From: Nioella nitratireducens
Lineage (GTDB): Bacteria; Pseudomonadota; Alphaproteobacteria; Rhodobacterales; Rhodobacteraceae
NCBI RefSeq assembly: GCF_001879715.1
Contig: NZ_MNBW01000002.1
Location: 124,001 to 188,000 of the forward strand
Direction: 5' to 3'
DNA length: 64,000 bases
Shown here: positions 1-8,609 of the stretch, piece after piece
Layout of the letters: every line of letters starts with the position of its first letter
Position numbering within the stretch: position 1 is the stretch's first letter
Notes under the pieces: model-generated
Seen by the model: only the letters and a program-made list of their open reading frames with translations
What the model was told of the DNA's origin: nothing
The model's database searches: none
Translations under genes and position numbers: made by a program

Positions 1-134
1 CCCACCCCGAGGCAGAGGCGCTTCGCATGGCCCTTGGGCCGCTGATCGCCGAGGACCGGTTGACGATCGCGCAAGGACCGACACCGGCCCTTGAGATTGA
101 CCTGACCGGTCCGAAGGGCACGGTGCGCCTGTGA
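1..134 (+). CDS. C-terminal end of an unidentified protein (5' truncated)
   Basis: An open frame enters from the left edge (first full codon at base 3) and ends at TGA 132-134. About 43 residues are visible, ending in PKGTVRL. The stop overlaps the GTG start of the next gene (GTGA), so the two are probably translationally coupled. No family can be named from this fragment. Confidence 0.6.
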   Translation, partial: HPEAEALRMALGPLIAEDRLTIAQGPTPALEIDLTGPKGTVRL

Positions 135-601
135 TCCGCCCGGCCCGGCCACAAGACGCGGCGGCCATCGCGGCGATCTGGAACCCGGTGATCCGCGACA
201 CCACGGTCACCTTCACAACCGCCGAGAAAAGCCTCCAAGGGCTTGCCGAGGCCATCGCCAGCCAAGCCTTTCTGGTGGCCGAAACCGGCGGGCAGGTCAC
301 CGGCTTTGCCACTTGCTCCCCGTTTCGCAGCGGGCCGGGATATGCCCGCACCATGGAACACTCGATCCACGTCTGCGCCACGGCGCGCGGGTCGGGCGTT
401 GGACGGAGGCTGATGGACGCGCTCGAAACCCACGCCCGTAGCAAAAGTGTCCATAGCCTCATCGCCGGGATTTCCGGGGAGAACACGGGCGCCATCGCCT
501 TTCATACCGCGCTCGGCTTTGCCCATGTCGGGCGCTTGCCGCAGGTCGGCTGGAAATTCGACCGTTGGCTCGATCTGGTGCTGATGCAAAAAGTCCTCTG
601 A
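131..601 (+). CDS. GNAT N-acetyltransferase, phosphinothricin acetyltransferase-like
   Basis: A 156-residue single-domain GNAT enzyme expected to transfer acetyl from acetyl-CoA to a small amine. The acetyl-CoA loop is RGSGVGRRL (about 86-94), followed by the FHTALGF segment (124-130). The C-terminal GWKFDRWLDLVLMQK stretch (140-154) is typical of the PAT/bar-like subfamily, whose members act on phosphinothricin, methionine sulfoximine or similar amino acid analogues. The true substrate cannot be read from sequence. The start is GTG, overlapping the TGA of the gene before it. Confidence 0.85.
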   Translation: MIRPARPQDAAAIAAIWNPVIRDTTVTFTTAEKSLQGLAEAIASQAFLVAETGGQVTGFATCSPFRSGPGYARTMEHSIHVCATARGSGVGRRLMDALETHARSKSVHSLIAGISGENTGAIAFHTALGFAHVGRLPQVGWKFDRWLDLVLMQKVL

Positions 602-633
602 CAAACGGGGCCTTTTCGGGCTATGAAGCGCCC

Positions 634-1317
634 ATGTCTGTGTGGACCCGTATCAGTGACGCGCTGTCTGCCCTTGCCGCTGGCGAGGGTCTGGGCGCGA
701 TGTTCGACAAGCTGCGCGAGCCGCCCGAGCGGCGCGTCGGCTTTGCCATTGCCGTAATTGCCCTTGGCGCCAAGATGGCCAAGGCCGATGGTGTTGTGTC
801 CCGAAACGAGGTGACCGCCTTCCGCGAGGTCTTTTCGATCCCGCAGGCGGATGAAAAGTCGGCGGCCCGTGTTTTCAACCTCGCGCGCGAAGACGTGGCG
901 GGATTCGAGGAATATGCCCGCAAGATCGCCAGCATGTTCGAGACCGACAGCGCGGTTCTGGGCGACCTGATGGATGGGTTGTTTCATATCGCCGTGGCCG
1001 ATGGCGAATATCACCCCGCCGAAGACGCCTTCCTTGAACGGGTGTCCGAGATCTTCGGAATGCCGCCGCGCGAATTCGCCGCCCTGCGCGCGCGCAACGT
1101 GCCCGATGCAGCCCCCGACCCCTATACCGTGCTTGGTGTCGATCCAGCGATGCCGCTGCCCGAAATCCGCAAGATCTGGCGCAGGCTGGTGCTCGACACC
1201 CATCCCGACCAGATGATCGCGCGCGGCGTGCCGCAAGAGGCGGTGAAGCTGGCGCAAAGCCGCCTCGTTTCCATCAACCGCGCCTGGGAAGAGATCGAGG
1301 CCAACCACGGACCGTAA
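634..1317 (+). CDS. TerB-J domain co-chaperone (DjlA-like)
   Basis: A 227-residue protein with an N-terminal TerB-like helical domain (about 36-150, with paired acidic ADG motifs near 51 and 122) and a C-terminal J domain (about 161-227) carrying the HPD triad at 190-192, which stimulates DnaK ATPase. This is the DjlA arrangement, but the N-terminal membrane anchor of E. coli DjlA is absent, so it is probably cytosolic. The ATG at 634 is chosen over an upstream in-frame start at 565, which would lie inside the preceding gene. The next gene starts 4 bases after its stop. Confidence 0.85.
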   Translation: MSVWTRISDALSALAAGEGLGAMFDKLREPPERRVGFAIAVIALGAKMAKADGVVSRNEVTAFREVFSIPQADEKSAARVFNLAREDVAGFEEYARKIASMFETDSAVLGDLMDGLFHIAVADGEYHPAEDAFLERVSEIFGMPPREFAALRARNVPDAAPDPYTVLGVDPAMPLPEIRKIWRRLVLDTHPDQMIARGVPQEAVKLAQSRLVSINRAWEEIEANHGP

Positions 1318-1321
1318 GACC

Positions 1322-2401
1322 ATGCGCATCGCGACCTATAACGTCGAGTGGTTCGCCAACCTCTTTGACGACGAGGGCCAACTGCTGGACGACATGCAAT
1401 GGTCGGGACGGCAGGATGTGACGCGGGCGCAGCAGATCGCCGCCCTGACGCATGTGTTTCAATCGCTCGACGCCGATGCCGTGCTGGTGATCGAGGCACC
1501 CGACAGTTCCAGCCGACGCGACGGGAGCGTCGCACTCGAAACCTTTGCGGCCCATGCCGGCATCCGCGCCCGCAAGGCCCTTGTGGGGTTCGAGAATCAC
1601 ACGCAGCAGGAAATCATGCTGCTCTACGACCCCGATCTGATCGAGGCCCGCCATGACCCAATCGGCCAAGAGACCGGCAAGAAGGGCTCTCGCACCCCGC
1701 CGCGCTTTGACGGCACCTATCGGATCGACCTCGATATCGACGCGACCGAGGATCTGGTGCGGTTCTCGAAACCGCCCCTCGAAGCCGAGATCAACAGCGT
1801 CGAGGGGCGATTTCGCCTGATCGGGGTGCACGCGAAATCGAAGGCCCCGCACGGGGCGCGGAACCACGACGAAATGATGCGGCTGGCCATCGCCAACCGG
1901 CGCAAGCAACTGGCGCAATGCATCTGGCTGCGAGAGCGGATCGACCTCCACCTGCAAGCGGGCGACGCGCTGCTGGTGGCCGGAGATTTCAACGACGGTC
2001 CGGGGCTGGACGCGTTCGAGCGGCTCTTCGGGCGGTCGGGGTTGGAAATCGTGCTTGGCACCGATCTGCCCCCCGAAGATCAGCTTTTCGACCCGCATGT
2101 GACGCGGGCGCTGCACACCCGCCTGTCGGCACAACCCACAACTGCCCGGTTCTACATCCGCGACGAGGACCGGTATCTGACGGCTTTGCTCGACTACATC
2201 ATGGTCAGCCCGCCGCTGCGCCCGTTCTGTCATGGTTGGCGGATCTGGCACCCTTTCGAAGACCCGGCTTGCTGGCACGACGAAAGCCTGCGTCGCGCCT
2301 TGCTGATGGCGTCTGACCATTTCCCGGTAACCATGCAACTGGCCGGTCCGATCCCGGACACACCCCCTTCACAGACCCCGGACGAATGCCTACCTACCTG
2401 A
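1322..2401 (+). CDS. Endonuclease/exonuclease/phosphatase family protein
   Basis: 359 residues with the metal-dependent phosphodiesterase signature of the DNase I/exonuclease III fold: TYNVEWF at 5-11, VIEAPD at 56-61, IGVHAKS around 167-173, GDFND at 221-225 and SDHFPV near 331-336. The residues needed for Mg-dependent phosphodiester hydrolysis are present. No signal peptide or membrane segment is visible. The substrate (nucleic acid, phospholipid or sugar phosphate) cannot be decided. It lies in a + strand run just after the TerB-J gene. Confidence 0.85.
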   Translation: MRIATYNVEWFANLFDDEGQLLDDMQWSGRQDVTRAQQIAALTHVFQSLDADAVLVIEAPDSSSRRDGSVALETFAAHAGIRARKALVGFENHTQQEIMLLYDPDLIEARHDPIGQETGKKGSRTPPRFDGTYRIDLDIDATEDLVRFSKPPLEAEINSVEGRFRLIGVHAKSKAPHGARNHDEMMRLAIANRRKQLAQCIWLRERIDLHLQAGDALLVAGDFNDGPGLDAFERLFGRSGLEIVLGTDLPPEDQLFDPHVTRALHTRLSAQPTTARFYIRDEDRYLTALLDYIMVSPPLRPFCHGWRIWHPFEDPACWHDESLRRALLMASDHFPVTMQLAGPIPDTPPSQTPDECLPT

Positions 2402-2403
2402 CC

Positions 2404-2745
2404 ATGAAACACGCTGCCGCTGCCCTGTTCACCCTCGCCCTTGGTGCCGCGCCCGCCTGCGCGCAGGATCAAGACGACCCGTCCCGCCTGCGCGAAGGCT
2501 GGGGCCTCTTGTCCGAGGGATCGCGCATGATCCTTGAAGGACTGGCCGACGAGATGCAGCCCTTCGTCGACGAACAGCTTGTGCCCTTCTTCACCCGGTT
2601 GACCGACCTGATCGACGATGTGGCGCTCTATGAGCTGCCCGAGATGCTGCCAAACGGCGATATCATCATCCGTCGACGCGAGCCGCTGGACCCCGATGCA
2701 CCGGACTCCGAAGGATCGGCGACCGACAGCCCGATCGACCTGTGA
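2404..2745 (+). CDS. Small secreted protein of unknown function
   Basis: 113 residues. A signal peptide is clear (MKH, a hydrophobic Ala/Leu stretch, then ACA-QD cleavage near 20). The mature part is acidic with amphipathic helices (a WGLLSEGSRMILEGLADEM segment) and an Asp/Ser-rich tail. I recognise no domain, though short periplasmic proteins of this type recur in Rhodobacterales. The ATG at 2404 directly follows the previous stop; an in-frame ATG at 2386 would lie inside the upstream gene and spoil the signal peptide. Confidence 0.65.
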   Translation: MKHAAAALFTLALGAAPACAQDQDDPSRLREGWGLLSEGSRMILEGLADEMQPFVDEQLVPFFTRLTDLIDDVALYELPEMLPNGDIIIRRREPLDPDAPDSEGSATDSPIDL

Positions 2746-2845
2746 GCCGCGCCCCTGCAGCCCGGCCCGGCCCGCATCCCCCCGCATTGCACTTTCCCCG
2801 CTTGGCAGCCTATCTGTAGCCCAAGCAACGTCAGAGAGGTTCTCC

Positions 2846-4678
2846 ATGCAATTCCCTACAATCCAGTTCCCCCAGACCGTCCGTGATGCCAACGCTGCCG
2901 GAGGCGCCGGTGATCTGGGCGACCTGCCGGAATGGGATCTGAGCGACCTCTACGCCACCCCCGACGCGCCTGAAATCGCGCGAGACAAAGACTGGGTGAG
3001 CAAGGAATGCGCCGCCTTCGCCGCCAATTACGAGGGTAAGCTGGCCGATCTGTCTGCCGATGAGATGCTGAACGCCGTGCAGCGCTATGAAAAGATCGAC
3101 CTGATCGCAGGGCGGCTTATGTCCTATGCGGGCTTGCGCTATTACCAACACACAACAGACCCGGAACGCGCGCAGTTCATGTCGAACATGCAAGAAGCGA
3201 TTACCGTGTCCACCACGCCGCTGGTCTTCTGGGGGCTGGAATTCAACCGGCTGGACGATGCGCATTTCGAAGCACTGATGGCCGCGAATGCCGACCTCGC
3301 CCGCTACCGGCCCATCTTTGACCGGATGCGCGCCATGAAGCCCTATCAGTTGTCGGACGAACTGGAAAAATTCCTGCACGATCAGTCGATGGTGGGGGCC
3401 GCCGCGTGGAACAAGCTGTTTGACGAAACCATCGCCGGGCTGACCTTCGATGTAGATGGCGAGGAGCTTGGCATCGAGGCAACGCTGAACCTGCTGACCG
3501 ACCAGACCCGCGACCGCCGCGAAGCGGGCGCGCGGGCGCTGGCCGCAACCTTTGGCGAACGGATCGGACTTTTCGCCCGCGTCCACAACACATTGGCCAA
3601 GGAAAAGGAGATTGAGGATCGCTGGCGCAAGCTGCCCACCCCGCAGACAGGCCGCCACCTGGCGAACCACGTCGAACCCGAAGTGGTGGAGGCGCTGCGC
3701 AACGCCGTCGTCGCCGCCTACCCGCGCCTGTCTCATCGCTATTACGCGCTGAAGGCCAAGTGGCTGGGTCTTGATACGCTGGAGGTCTGGGACCGCAACG
3801 CGCCCCTGCCGATGGAAGACCACCGGCTGGTCGGCTGGGACGAGGCCCGCAAGACCGTCTCGGACGCCTATGCCGATTTCGACCCGCGCATGGCGGAGCT
3901 GGCCGAGCCCTTCTTCACCGATGGCTGGATCGACGCGGGCGTGAAAGAGGGCAAGGCTCCCGGCGCCTTTGCCCATCCTACCGTGGCCGACGCCCACCCC
4001 TACGTTATGCTGAACTACCTCGGAAAACCGCGCGATGTGATGACGCTGGCCCATGAGCTTGGCCATGGCGTCCACCAACGGCTGGCGGCCGGTCAGGGCG
4101 AACTGCTGTCCTCCACCCCGCTGACGCTGGCAGAAACCGCGTCTGTCTTCGGCGAGATGCTGACCTTCCGCAAGATGCTGGCGCAGGCCAAGTTGGATGC
4201 CGAACGCAAGGTCATGCTGGCGGGCAAGGTCGAGGACATGATCAACACCGTCGTGCGCCAGATCGCGTTCTACGACTTCGAATGCAAGCTGCACGCCGCC
4301 CGTGCCGAAAGCGAGTTGACCCCCGACGATATCAACGCCCTGTGGATGTCCGTGCAGGCCGAAAGCCTTGGGCCGGTGTTCAACTTCATGGATGGGTATG
4401 AAACCTTCTGGGCCTATATCCCGCATTTCGTGCATTCACCGTTCTACGTCTACGCCTATGCCTTCGGCGATGGCCTCGTGAATGCCCTTTACGCGGTCTA
4501 CGAGGAAAGCGGCGACGACTTTCAGGAAAAGTATTTCGAAATGCTGAAAGCGGGCGGGTCCAAGCACCACAAGGAACTGCTGGCCCCCTTCGGGCTGGAT
4601 GCCTCTGACCCGGCCTTCTGGGACAAGGGGCTGTCGATGATCGAAGGCTTCATCGACCAGCTTGAAGCGATGGAATGA
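2846..4678 (+). CDS. M3 family oligoendopeptidase (PepF type)
   Basis: A 610-residue zinc oligopeptidase. The metal site HELGH is at 403-407, in the context LAHELGHGVHQ, with the further Glu ligand in the LAETASVFGE segment downstream. Family members are cytosolic and cut short peptides of roughly 6-20 residues. Length and motifs fit the PepF clade of M3. The ATG at 2846 follows an AGAGAGG ribosome site; the longer frame starting at 2618 overlaps the previous gene and is rejected. The stop overlaps the next ATG (ATGA). Confidence 0.92.
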   Translation: MQFPTIQFPQTVRDANAAGGAGDLGDLPEWDLSDLYATPDAPEIARDKDWVSKECAAFAANYEGKLADLSADEMLNAVQRYEKIDLIAGRLMSYAGLRYYQHTTDPERAQFMSNMQEAITVSTTPLVFWGLEFNRLDDAHFEALMAANADLARYRPIFDRMRAMKPYQLSDELEKFLHDQSMVGAAAWNKLFDETIAGLTFDVDGEELGIEATLNLLTDQTRDRREAGARALAATFGERIGLFARVHNTLAKEKEIEDRWRKLPTPQTGRHLANHVEPEVVEALRNAVVAAYPRLSHRYYALKAKWLGLDTLEVWDRNAPLPMEDHRLVGWDEARKTVSDAYADFDPRMAELAEPFFTDGWIDAGVKEGKAPGAFAHPTVADAHPYVMLNYLGKPRDVMTLAHELGHGVHQRLAAGQGELLSSTPLTLAETASVFGEMLTFRKMLAQAKLDAERKVMLAGKVEDMINTVVRQIAFYDFECKLHAARAESELTPDDINALWMSVQAESLGPVFNFMDGYETFWAYIPHFVHSPFYVYAYAFGDGLVNALYAVYEESGDDFQEKYFEMLKAGGSKHHKELLAPFGLDASDPAFWDKGLSMIEGFIDQLEAME

Positions 4679-5145
4679 TCCAGATCGACGACCTGCCGCG
4701 TGACCGGGTGGACGAGGTGGGACACCTCACCCTCGGTCCCGGTCAGGAGCGGTTCGTGGCTACCATCGGCGAGATGGTGACCGACCCCCTGCCCACCCGC
4801 GATTTTCATATCGTGCGGATGCAGGGCGAGGGCGTGGGGTTCTTCAAGATCGACCGGAACTACGCCCCCACCCATGACTTTGCCGAGGCCCAAGGCTGGG
4901 GCCTGCGCGGGGTGCTGGTCGGTGCTCAGTATCAGGGTCGGGGCTTGGGCCGCGCCTTGCTGGCGGCGCTTCCGGGCTATCTGGCGGCGCGCTATCCGGG
5001 TCAGAGGCTGTATTATCTGACCGTGAACTGCCGCAACACGGTGGCGCGCGACGCCTATGTCAAAGCCGGATGGCACGACATGGGCGGTCTCTACCATGGC
5101 GGCCAATCCGGCCCGCAACACATCCTTCGTTTGAGGCTGACATGA
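4675..5145 (+). CDS. GNAT N-acetyltransferase
   Basis: 156 residues with the GNAT acetyl-CoA loop QYQGRGLGRALL (about 83-94) and a C-terminal ARDAYVKAGWHDMG strand-helix pattern. The substrate is unknown. The start ATG overlaps the M3 peptidase stop (ATGA), and its own stop overlaps the next ATG in the same way, so the three genes are very likely co-transcribed and translationally coupled. Confidence 0.82.
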   Translation: MIQIDDLPRDRVDEVGHLTLGPGQERFVATIGEMVTDPLPTRDFHIVRMQGEGVGFFKIDRNYAPTHDFAEAQGWGLRGVLVGAQYQGRGLGRALLAALPGYLAARYPGQRLYYLTVNCRNTVARDAYVKAGWHDMGGLYHGGQSGPQHILRLRLT

Positions 5146-5372
5146 GCCAACCGTCCACATGGACCCGCGTTCGCATGAAGGTGAAGCGTATGCTCGTCTG
5201 GGTGCGCGCCCACGTTCCGCCCGGCCTGCGGTTACTGCTGGGGTTGGTCCTGATCGCGGGCGGGATACTGGGGTTTCTGCCGGTACTCGGCTTCTGGATG
5301 CTGCCCTTGGGGGTCGCGGTGGCGGCGCTCGATATCGCACCGCTCTGGCGTTGGCTGCAATCGCGCAAGTAG
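5142..5372 (+). CDS. Small integral membrane protein
   Basis: 76 residues. A basic N-terminus (WTRVRMKVKRM) is followed by two hydrophobic segments, LRLLLGLVLIAGGILGFLPV and LGFWMLPLGVAVAAL, and a short basic tail. It is probably an inner-membrane protein with two helices or a re-entrant hairpin. No function is recognised. The ATG overlaps the GNAT stop (ATGA), which favours this start over the upstream in-frame ATG at 5070. Confidence 0.65.
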   Translation: MSQPSTWTRVRMKVKRMLVWVRAHVPPGLRLLLGLVLIAGGILGFLPVLGFWMLPLGVAVAALDIAPLWRWLQSRK

Positions 5373-5437
5373 GTCGCTTCGCCCCGCTCGGACCGCATCC
5401 CCGTTCAGGGTTTCGGCCCTGACGCAACTCGGCATCC

Positions 5438-5707
5438 CTATTTCAACTGGCTGTCCTTTGACCCCCGGCGGTTTATCCCGCCGCGCATGTCCGGGCGGGT
5501 GTCACGATCCGAGGCACAGTCGATGCAAAGCTTCACGCCGGGAATCGCCTTGCGCCGCGCCTCGGGTATTTCTTCCTCGCATTCCGCGCAGTAGATCAGG
5601 CTTTCGCCCTGCGGTTGCGCGCGCGCCTGCATGCGTTTCAGCTCATCCTCGATCGAGGCTTCGATCTGTTCCGACACCGCGCCGTCGCGCGCCCATCCTC
5701 CGGCCAT
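5438..5707 (-). CDS. DksA/TraR-type C4 zinc finger protein
   Basis: 89 residues. An N-terminal helix (SIEDELKRMQARA) is followed by a four-cysteine zinc finger (C40, C43, C61, C64; CAEC and CIDC), the hallmark of the DksA/TraR family, which binds in the RNA polymerase secondary channel. It lacks the long coiled coil of full DksA and is closer to short TraR/YbiI forms. It is transcribed convergently with the + strand run to its left and separately from the halogenase gene on its right. Confidence 0.85.
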   Translation of the reverse strand: MAGGWARDGAVSEQIEASIEDELKRMQARAQPQGESLIYCAECEEEIPEARRKAIPGVKLCIDCASDRDTRPDMRGGINRRGSKDSQLK

Positions 5708-5770
5708 GATTGCACCATCCGTTGCGTGATCGCACGATGTTATCAGAGCACCCCCCGTCCCGAAAAGGGG

Positions 5771-7468
5771 TCAGAGCAGGCTGACCCCATCGTCGTCCAC
5801 AGCCTGCGCGGCGGGTTTCGGCGCAGGGTTCGGATTGGTGATCGGCACCTTGGGCAAGGGTTGGCCCGGCATGGCGACGGTGGGCTGCGCCATGGCGAAA
5901 TTGGGGGGGGGGTTCGGGACCGGCAATTCGCCCCGCAATTCCAGCAACAAGGTGCGGTGGTCGGCCACGTGGTTCATGGCATTGGCCACGCCACCGCGCA
6001 TCTTGGTCAGGTATTGTCCCCAGATATCGGAGGGCAAGGTCATGTTTCGCAACAAATGTGGCGAGGCATAGTCGGTGTCATAGACCCGCTTGCCCAGCAT
6101 CACCGCCTGATAGACGCCATAGTCAAAGAGCGAGTCAAACGCGAGGTCGTAGGGCTGCGGCAGGGTATAGCGCCAGAGGTCGAGGTTCGCAGCAAGACTG
6201 TCCGGCACCTCCAGCTCTTCCCGCGCGTCGATCCAGTATTGGCTGTCGGTGCGGTTGTTCAGGGCATAGTGGAGGCAGATGAAATCGCGCACCTCGTCAT
6301 AAAGATTGCCGGTGATCTTGTTGTAGCGGTCGCGCAATGGCGCAGGAAAATCGCTGTCGGGGAAGTAGGAAATCAGCCATCGGACGCCCATGTCGATCAT
6401 GTGGATCGCGGTGGATTCGAGCGGTTCGATAAAGCCCCCCGACAGACCGATGGCGACCACGTTCTTGACCCACGCATTGCGGTTGCGGCCCACCCGCATC
6501 GGGATCACGCGCGGTTCGACCCCGTTCCAGGTGTCGCCCAGATGCGCCACGAATTCATCCCGCGCCTCTTCATCCGTGCGGTGCGCGGTCGAGTAAACGT
6601 AGCCCGTGCCAATCCGGTTAAAGAGCGGCACCCGCCAGACCCAGCCCGCCCCAAGCGCATAGGACCGGGTCAGCGAGGGTATCTTGTCGGGGTCGGGATG
6701 GGGGATCTGCACCGCCATGGCGCGATCGTTGGCGAGGTATTTCGAATAAGAGATGAACGGCTCTTTCAACACCTCGTTGATGATGACGCCCTTGAAGCCG
6801 GTGCAATCAATCACAAGCTCGGTCTCGTGCCGACCGCCGCGTTTCAATTGCAGCGCGGTGACGTAGCCGTTTTCATCCTGTTCGACATGCACCACGTCGT
6901 CGCGCACATGAACCACGCCCTTTTCGGTGCAGAGCCGCTGCATCAGCCCCGAGAATTTTCCAGCGTCCAGGTGATAGGCATGGCCGATCGACATCGAATA
7001 GGGCTTTTCGCCCAAGGCACGCGGCCCCTTGCAGGCCCGGCCCAGATCGACGGCAGGCGAGTAGACTTGGGTAAAGTCGAGATTACCGGCCCCGTGCTGA
7101 AGAAAATAGTAGCCCAGATCCACACCATGGATCGGGTGGGCCCGCGCAAAGGGGTTTACGAACTCGATCGGATGTCCGGCCTTGTCGACGTTCCAGTTCG
7201 AGAACAGAACGCCCAGTTTGAACGAGGCATTGCAGGTCTTGAAGAATTCGGGTTCCGAAACACCCCCCATCCGCAGCGTGCGCGGCATCCCCGGAACGGT
7301 GGCCTCGCCGACGCCCACGGTCGGCACATTCGGTGACTCGATCAGGGTAACGGTCTTGCCCTGCCCCTGTGCCGCCCGCGTGCCGAAATAGCTTTGCAGG
7401 ATCAGCGCGGCCATCCACCCGGCCGTGCCGCCCCCGACAATGGTGATATTCTTGATCGGATCGCCCAA
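5771..7468 (-). CDS. Flavin-dependent tryptophan halogenase family protein
   Basis: 565 residues from a TTG start. FAD-binding GGGTAG is at 12-17, the catalytic Lys in NASFK is about residue 84, WVWRVP matches the WxWxIP halogenase signature, and EPLEST carries the second catalytic Glu at about 351. These enzymes use FADH2, O2 and halide to halogenate tryptophan or other indoles. A Pro-rich tail ends the protein. TTG 7468 follows GGGAGAAGG at good spacing; an ATG at 7498 is possible but would put a dyad into the coding region. No biosynthetic genes surround it, so the substrate is open. Confidence 0.85.
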   Translation of the reverse strand: MGDPIKNITIVGGGTAGWMAALILQSYFGTRAAQGQGKTVTLIESPNVPTVGVGEATVPGMPRTLRMGGVSEPEFFKTCNASFKLGVLFSNWNVDKAGHPIEFVNPFARAHPIHGVDLGYYFLQHGAGNLDFTQVYSPAVDLGRACKGPRALGEKPYSMSIGHAYHLDAGKFSGLMQRLCTEKGVVHVRDDVVHVEQDENGYVTALQLKRGGRHETELVIDCTGFKGVIINEVLKEPFISYSKYLANDRAMAVQIPHPDPDKIPSLTRSYALGAGWVWRVPLFNRIGTGYVYSTAHRTDEEARDEFVAHLGDTWNGVEPRVIPMRVGRNRNAWVKNVVAIGLSGGFIEPLESTAIHMIDMGVRWLISYFPDSDFPAPLRDRYNKITGNLYDEVRDFICLHYALNNRTDSQYWIDAREELEVPDSLAANLDLWRYTLPQPYDLAFDSLFDYGVYQAVMLGKRVYDTDYASPHLLRNMTLPSDIWGQYLTKMRGGVANAMNHVADHRTLLLELRGELPVPNPPPNFAMAQPTVAMPGQPLPKVPITNPNPAPKPAAQAVDDDGVSLL

Positions 7469-7481
7469 CGCCCTTCTCCCC

Positions 7482-7500
7482 GCTTGACCAAACGTCAAGC
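7482..7500. promoter_or_regulatory. Perfect dyad just upstream of the halogenase start
   Basis: GCTTGAC and GTCAAGC form a perfect 7-base inverted repeat around a 5-base spacer. It sits directly upstream of the GGGAGAAGG ribosome site of the halogenase gene when the TTG at 7468 is used. It could be a repressor operator or an mRNA hairpin next to the ribosome site. Confidence 0.35.
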
Positions 7501-7557
7501 AAGTCTAGACGCGAATCGGGCTCGGAGTCGAAAAAATCGGGACGCGGTGCGATTTCG

Positions 7558-8526
7558 TCAGGTCAGTTCGCCATTAAAGGCTGACTCCAGAGCCACTTGG
7601 GTGCCGCGCGAAAATTCCAACGGCACCGGATAATCGGCCCCATCCCGGACCGTTCGACCAAAGGCCTCGACCTGAGCCACATATTGCCGGGCCATGGGAT
7701 AGCGGGTCAGCCGCTCTTCTCCATCGGCGCGCACCATCCGCACCGAGGCTTCGCGGTGCACACCGGCGTTGAAAGGCGCAACCAGTTCCAGATAACCGTC
7801 AGTGCCGTGGAACGTCATCACCTGCCGGTTGGGCGCGGCCATGCTCATGTAAATCGAACAGGTGGCATCGCCGAATTCGGCCCAGATGCGGGCAGAGACG
7901 TCGACGCCGTTCTGCCAGCCGAACCGGGACTGCACATTCGTGGGTTCCGCGCCCGTGGCCAGCCGGGCCGAGCCGAGCGTATAGACCCCGATATCGCGGG
8001 TGACACCGCCGCCCAGATCGGGGTTGAGCCGGATATTGCCAGTGTCGGTCAGGCGGAAGGTAAAATAGCCGTCGATATGCAGCAGCGTGCCGATATCGCC
8101 ACCCTGCACCGCCGCACTGACCTGCTGCCATTGCGGGTGATGCGGAATCATATAGGCCTCGGCGATCAACAGGCCGGTGTCATCGCGCAGTGCGATTAGG
8201 CGGTCGATCTCTTCCGTTTTCATCGCAATCGGCTTTTCGCACAGCACATGCTTGCCCGCGCGCGCGGCCTTTTCCACCCATTCCACATGCAACGCATTCG
8301 GCAGCGGTATGTAGATCGCGTCGATCTCTGGATCGGCCAACAGCGCCTCGTAACTGTCATGCACCCGCAGTCCCGGAGCCAGTGCCCGAAAGCCCGCGGC
8401 CTTGGCCGGGCTGGAGGTCGCCAGCGCCGCCAGCACGGCGTTTTCGGAATCGTGAATGGCGGGGGCCATCGTCTTCCGGGCAAAATTCGCGGCACCCAGA
8501 ACGCCCCATCGGATCGGATCGGTCAT
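7558..8526 (-). CDS. Gfo/Idh/MocA family oxidoreductase
   Basis: 322 residues. The N-terminal Rossmann domain binds NAD(P) (WGVLGAANFARKT near 6-18), and CEKPIAMK carries the family's conserved Glu-Lys-Pro. The C-terminal alpha/beta domain binds a sugar or related polyol. Members are dehydrogenases or reductases of sugars, inositols and nucleotide sugars; the substrate is unknown. The ATG at 8526 has a GAG-rich ribosome site; the frame extends to 8562 but without support. A terminator of rpoH lies just upstream. Confidence 0.88.
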   Translation of the reverse strand: MTDPIRWGVLGAANFARKTMAPAIHDSENAVLAALATSSPAKAAGFRALAPGLRVHDSYEALLADPEIDAIYIPLPNALHVEWVEKAARAGKHVLCEKPIAMKTEEIDRLIALRDDTGLLIAEAYMIPHHPQWQQVSAAVQGGDIGTLLHIDGYFTFRLTDTGNIRLNPDLGGGVTRDIGVYTLGSARLATGAEPTNVQSRFGWQNGVDVSARIWAEFGDATCSIYMSMAAPNRQVMTFHGTDGYLELVAPFNAGVHREASVRMVRADGEERLTRYPMARQYVAQVEAFGRTVRDGADYPVPLEFSRGTQVALESAFNGELT

Positions 8527-8560
8527 TGGAAACTCCCTCGTGTTAGCGCGAACAAAGCAC

Positions 8561-8587
8561 AAAAAAGACCCGCCGGAAAGGCGGGCC
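8561..8587 (-). terminator. Rho-independent terminator of rpoH
   Basis: Read on the - strand, CCCGCC (8585-8580) pairs with GGCGGG (8574-8569) around a TTTCC loop, and after TC comes a run of six T. It lies 23 bases after the rpoH stop and separates rpoH from the oxidoreductase gene. Confidence 0.8.
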
Positions 8588-8609
8588 TTCCTGGTGGATC
8601 GGGCCGAGG

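Noticed and set aside
5405-5422. Hairpin TCAGGG/CCCTGA after the small membrane protein gene as a terminator
   Set aside because: There is no T run on either strand, so at most a weak structure.
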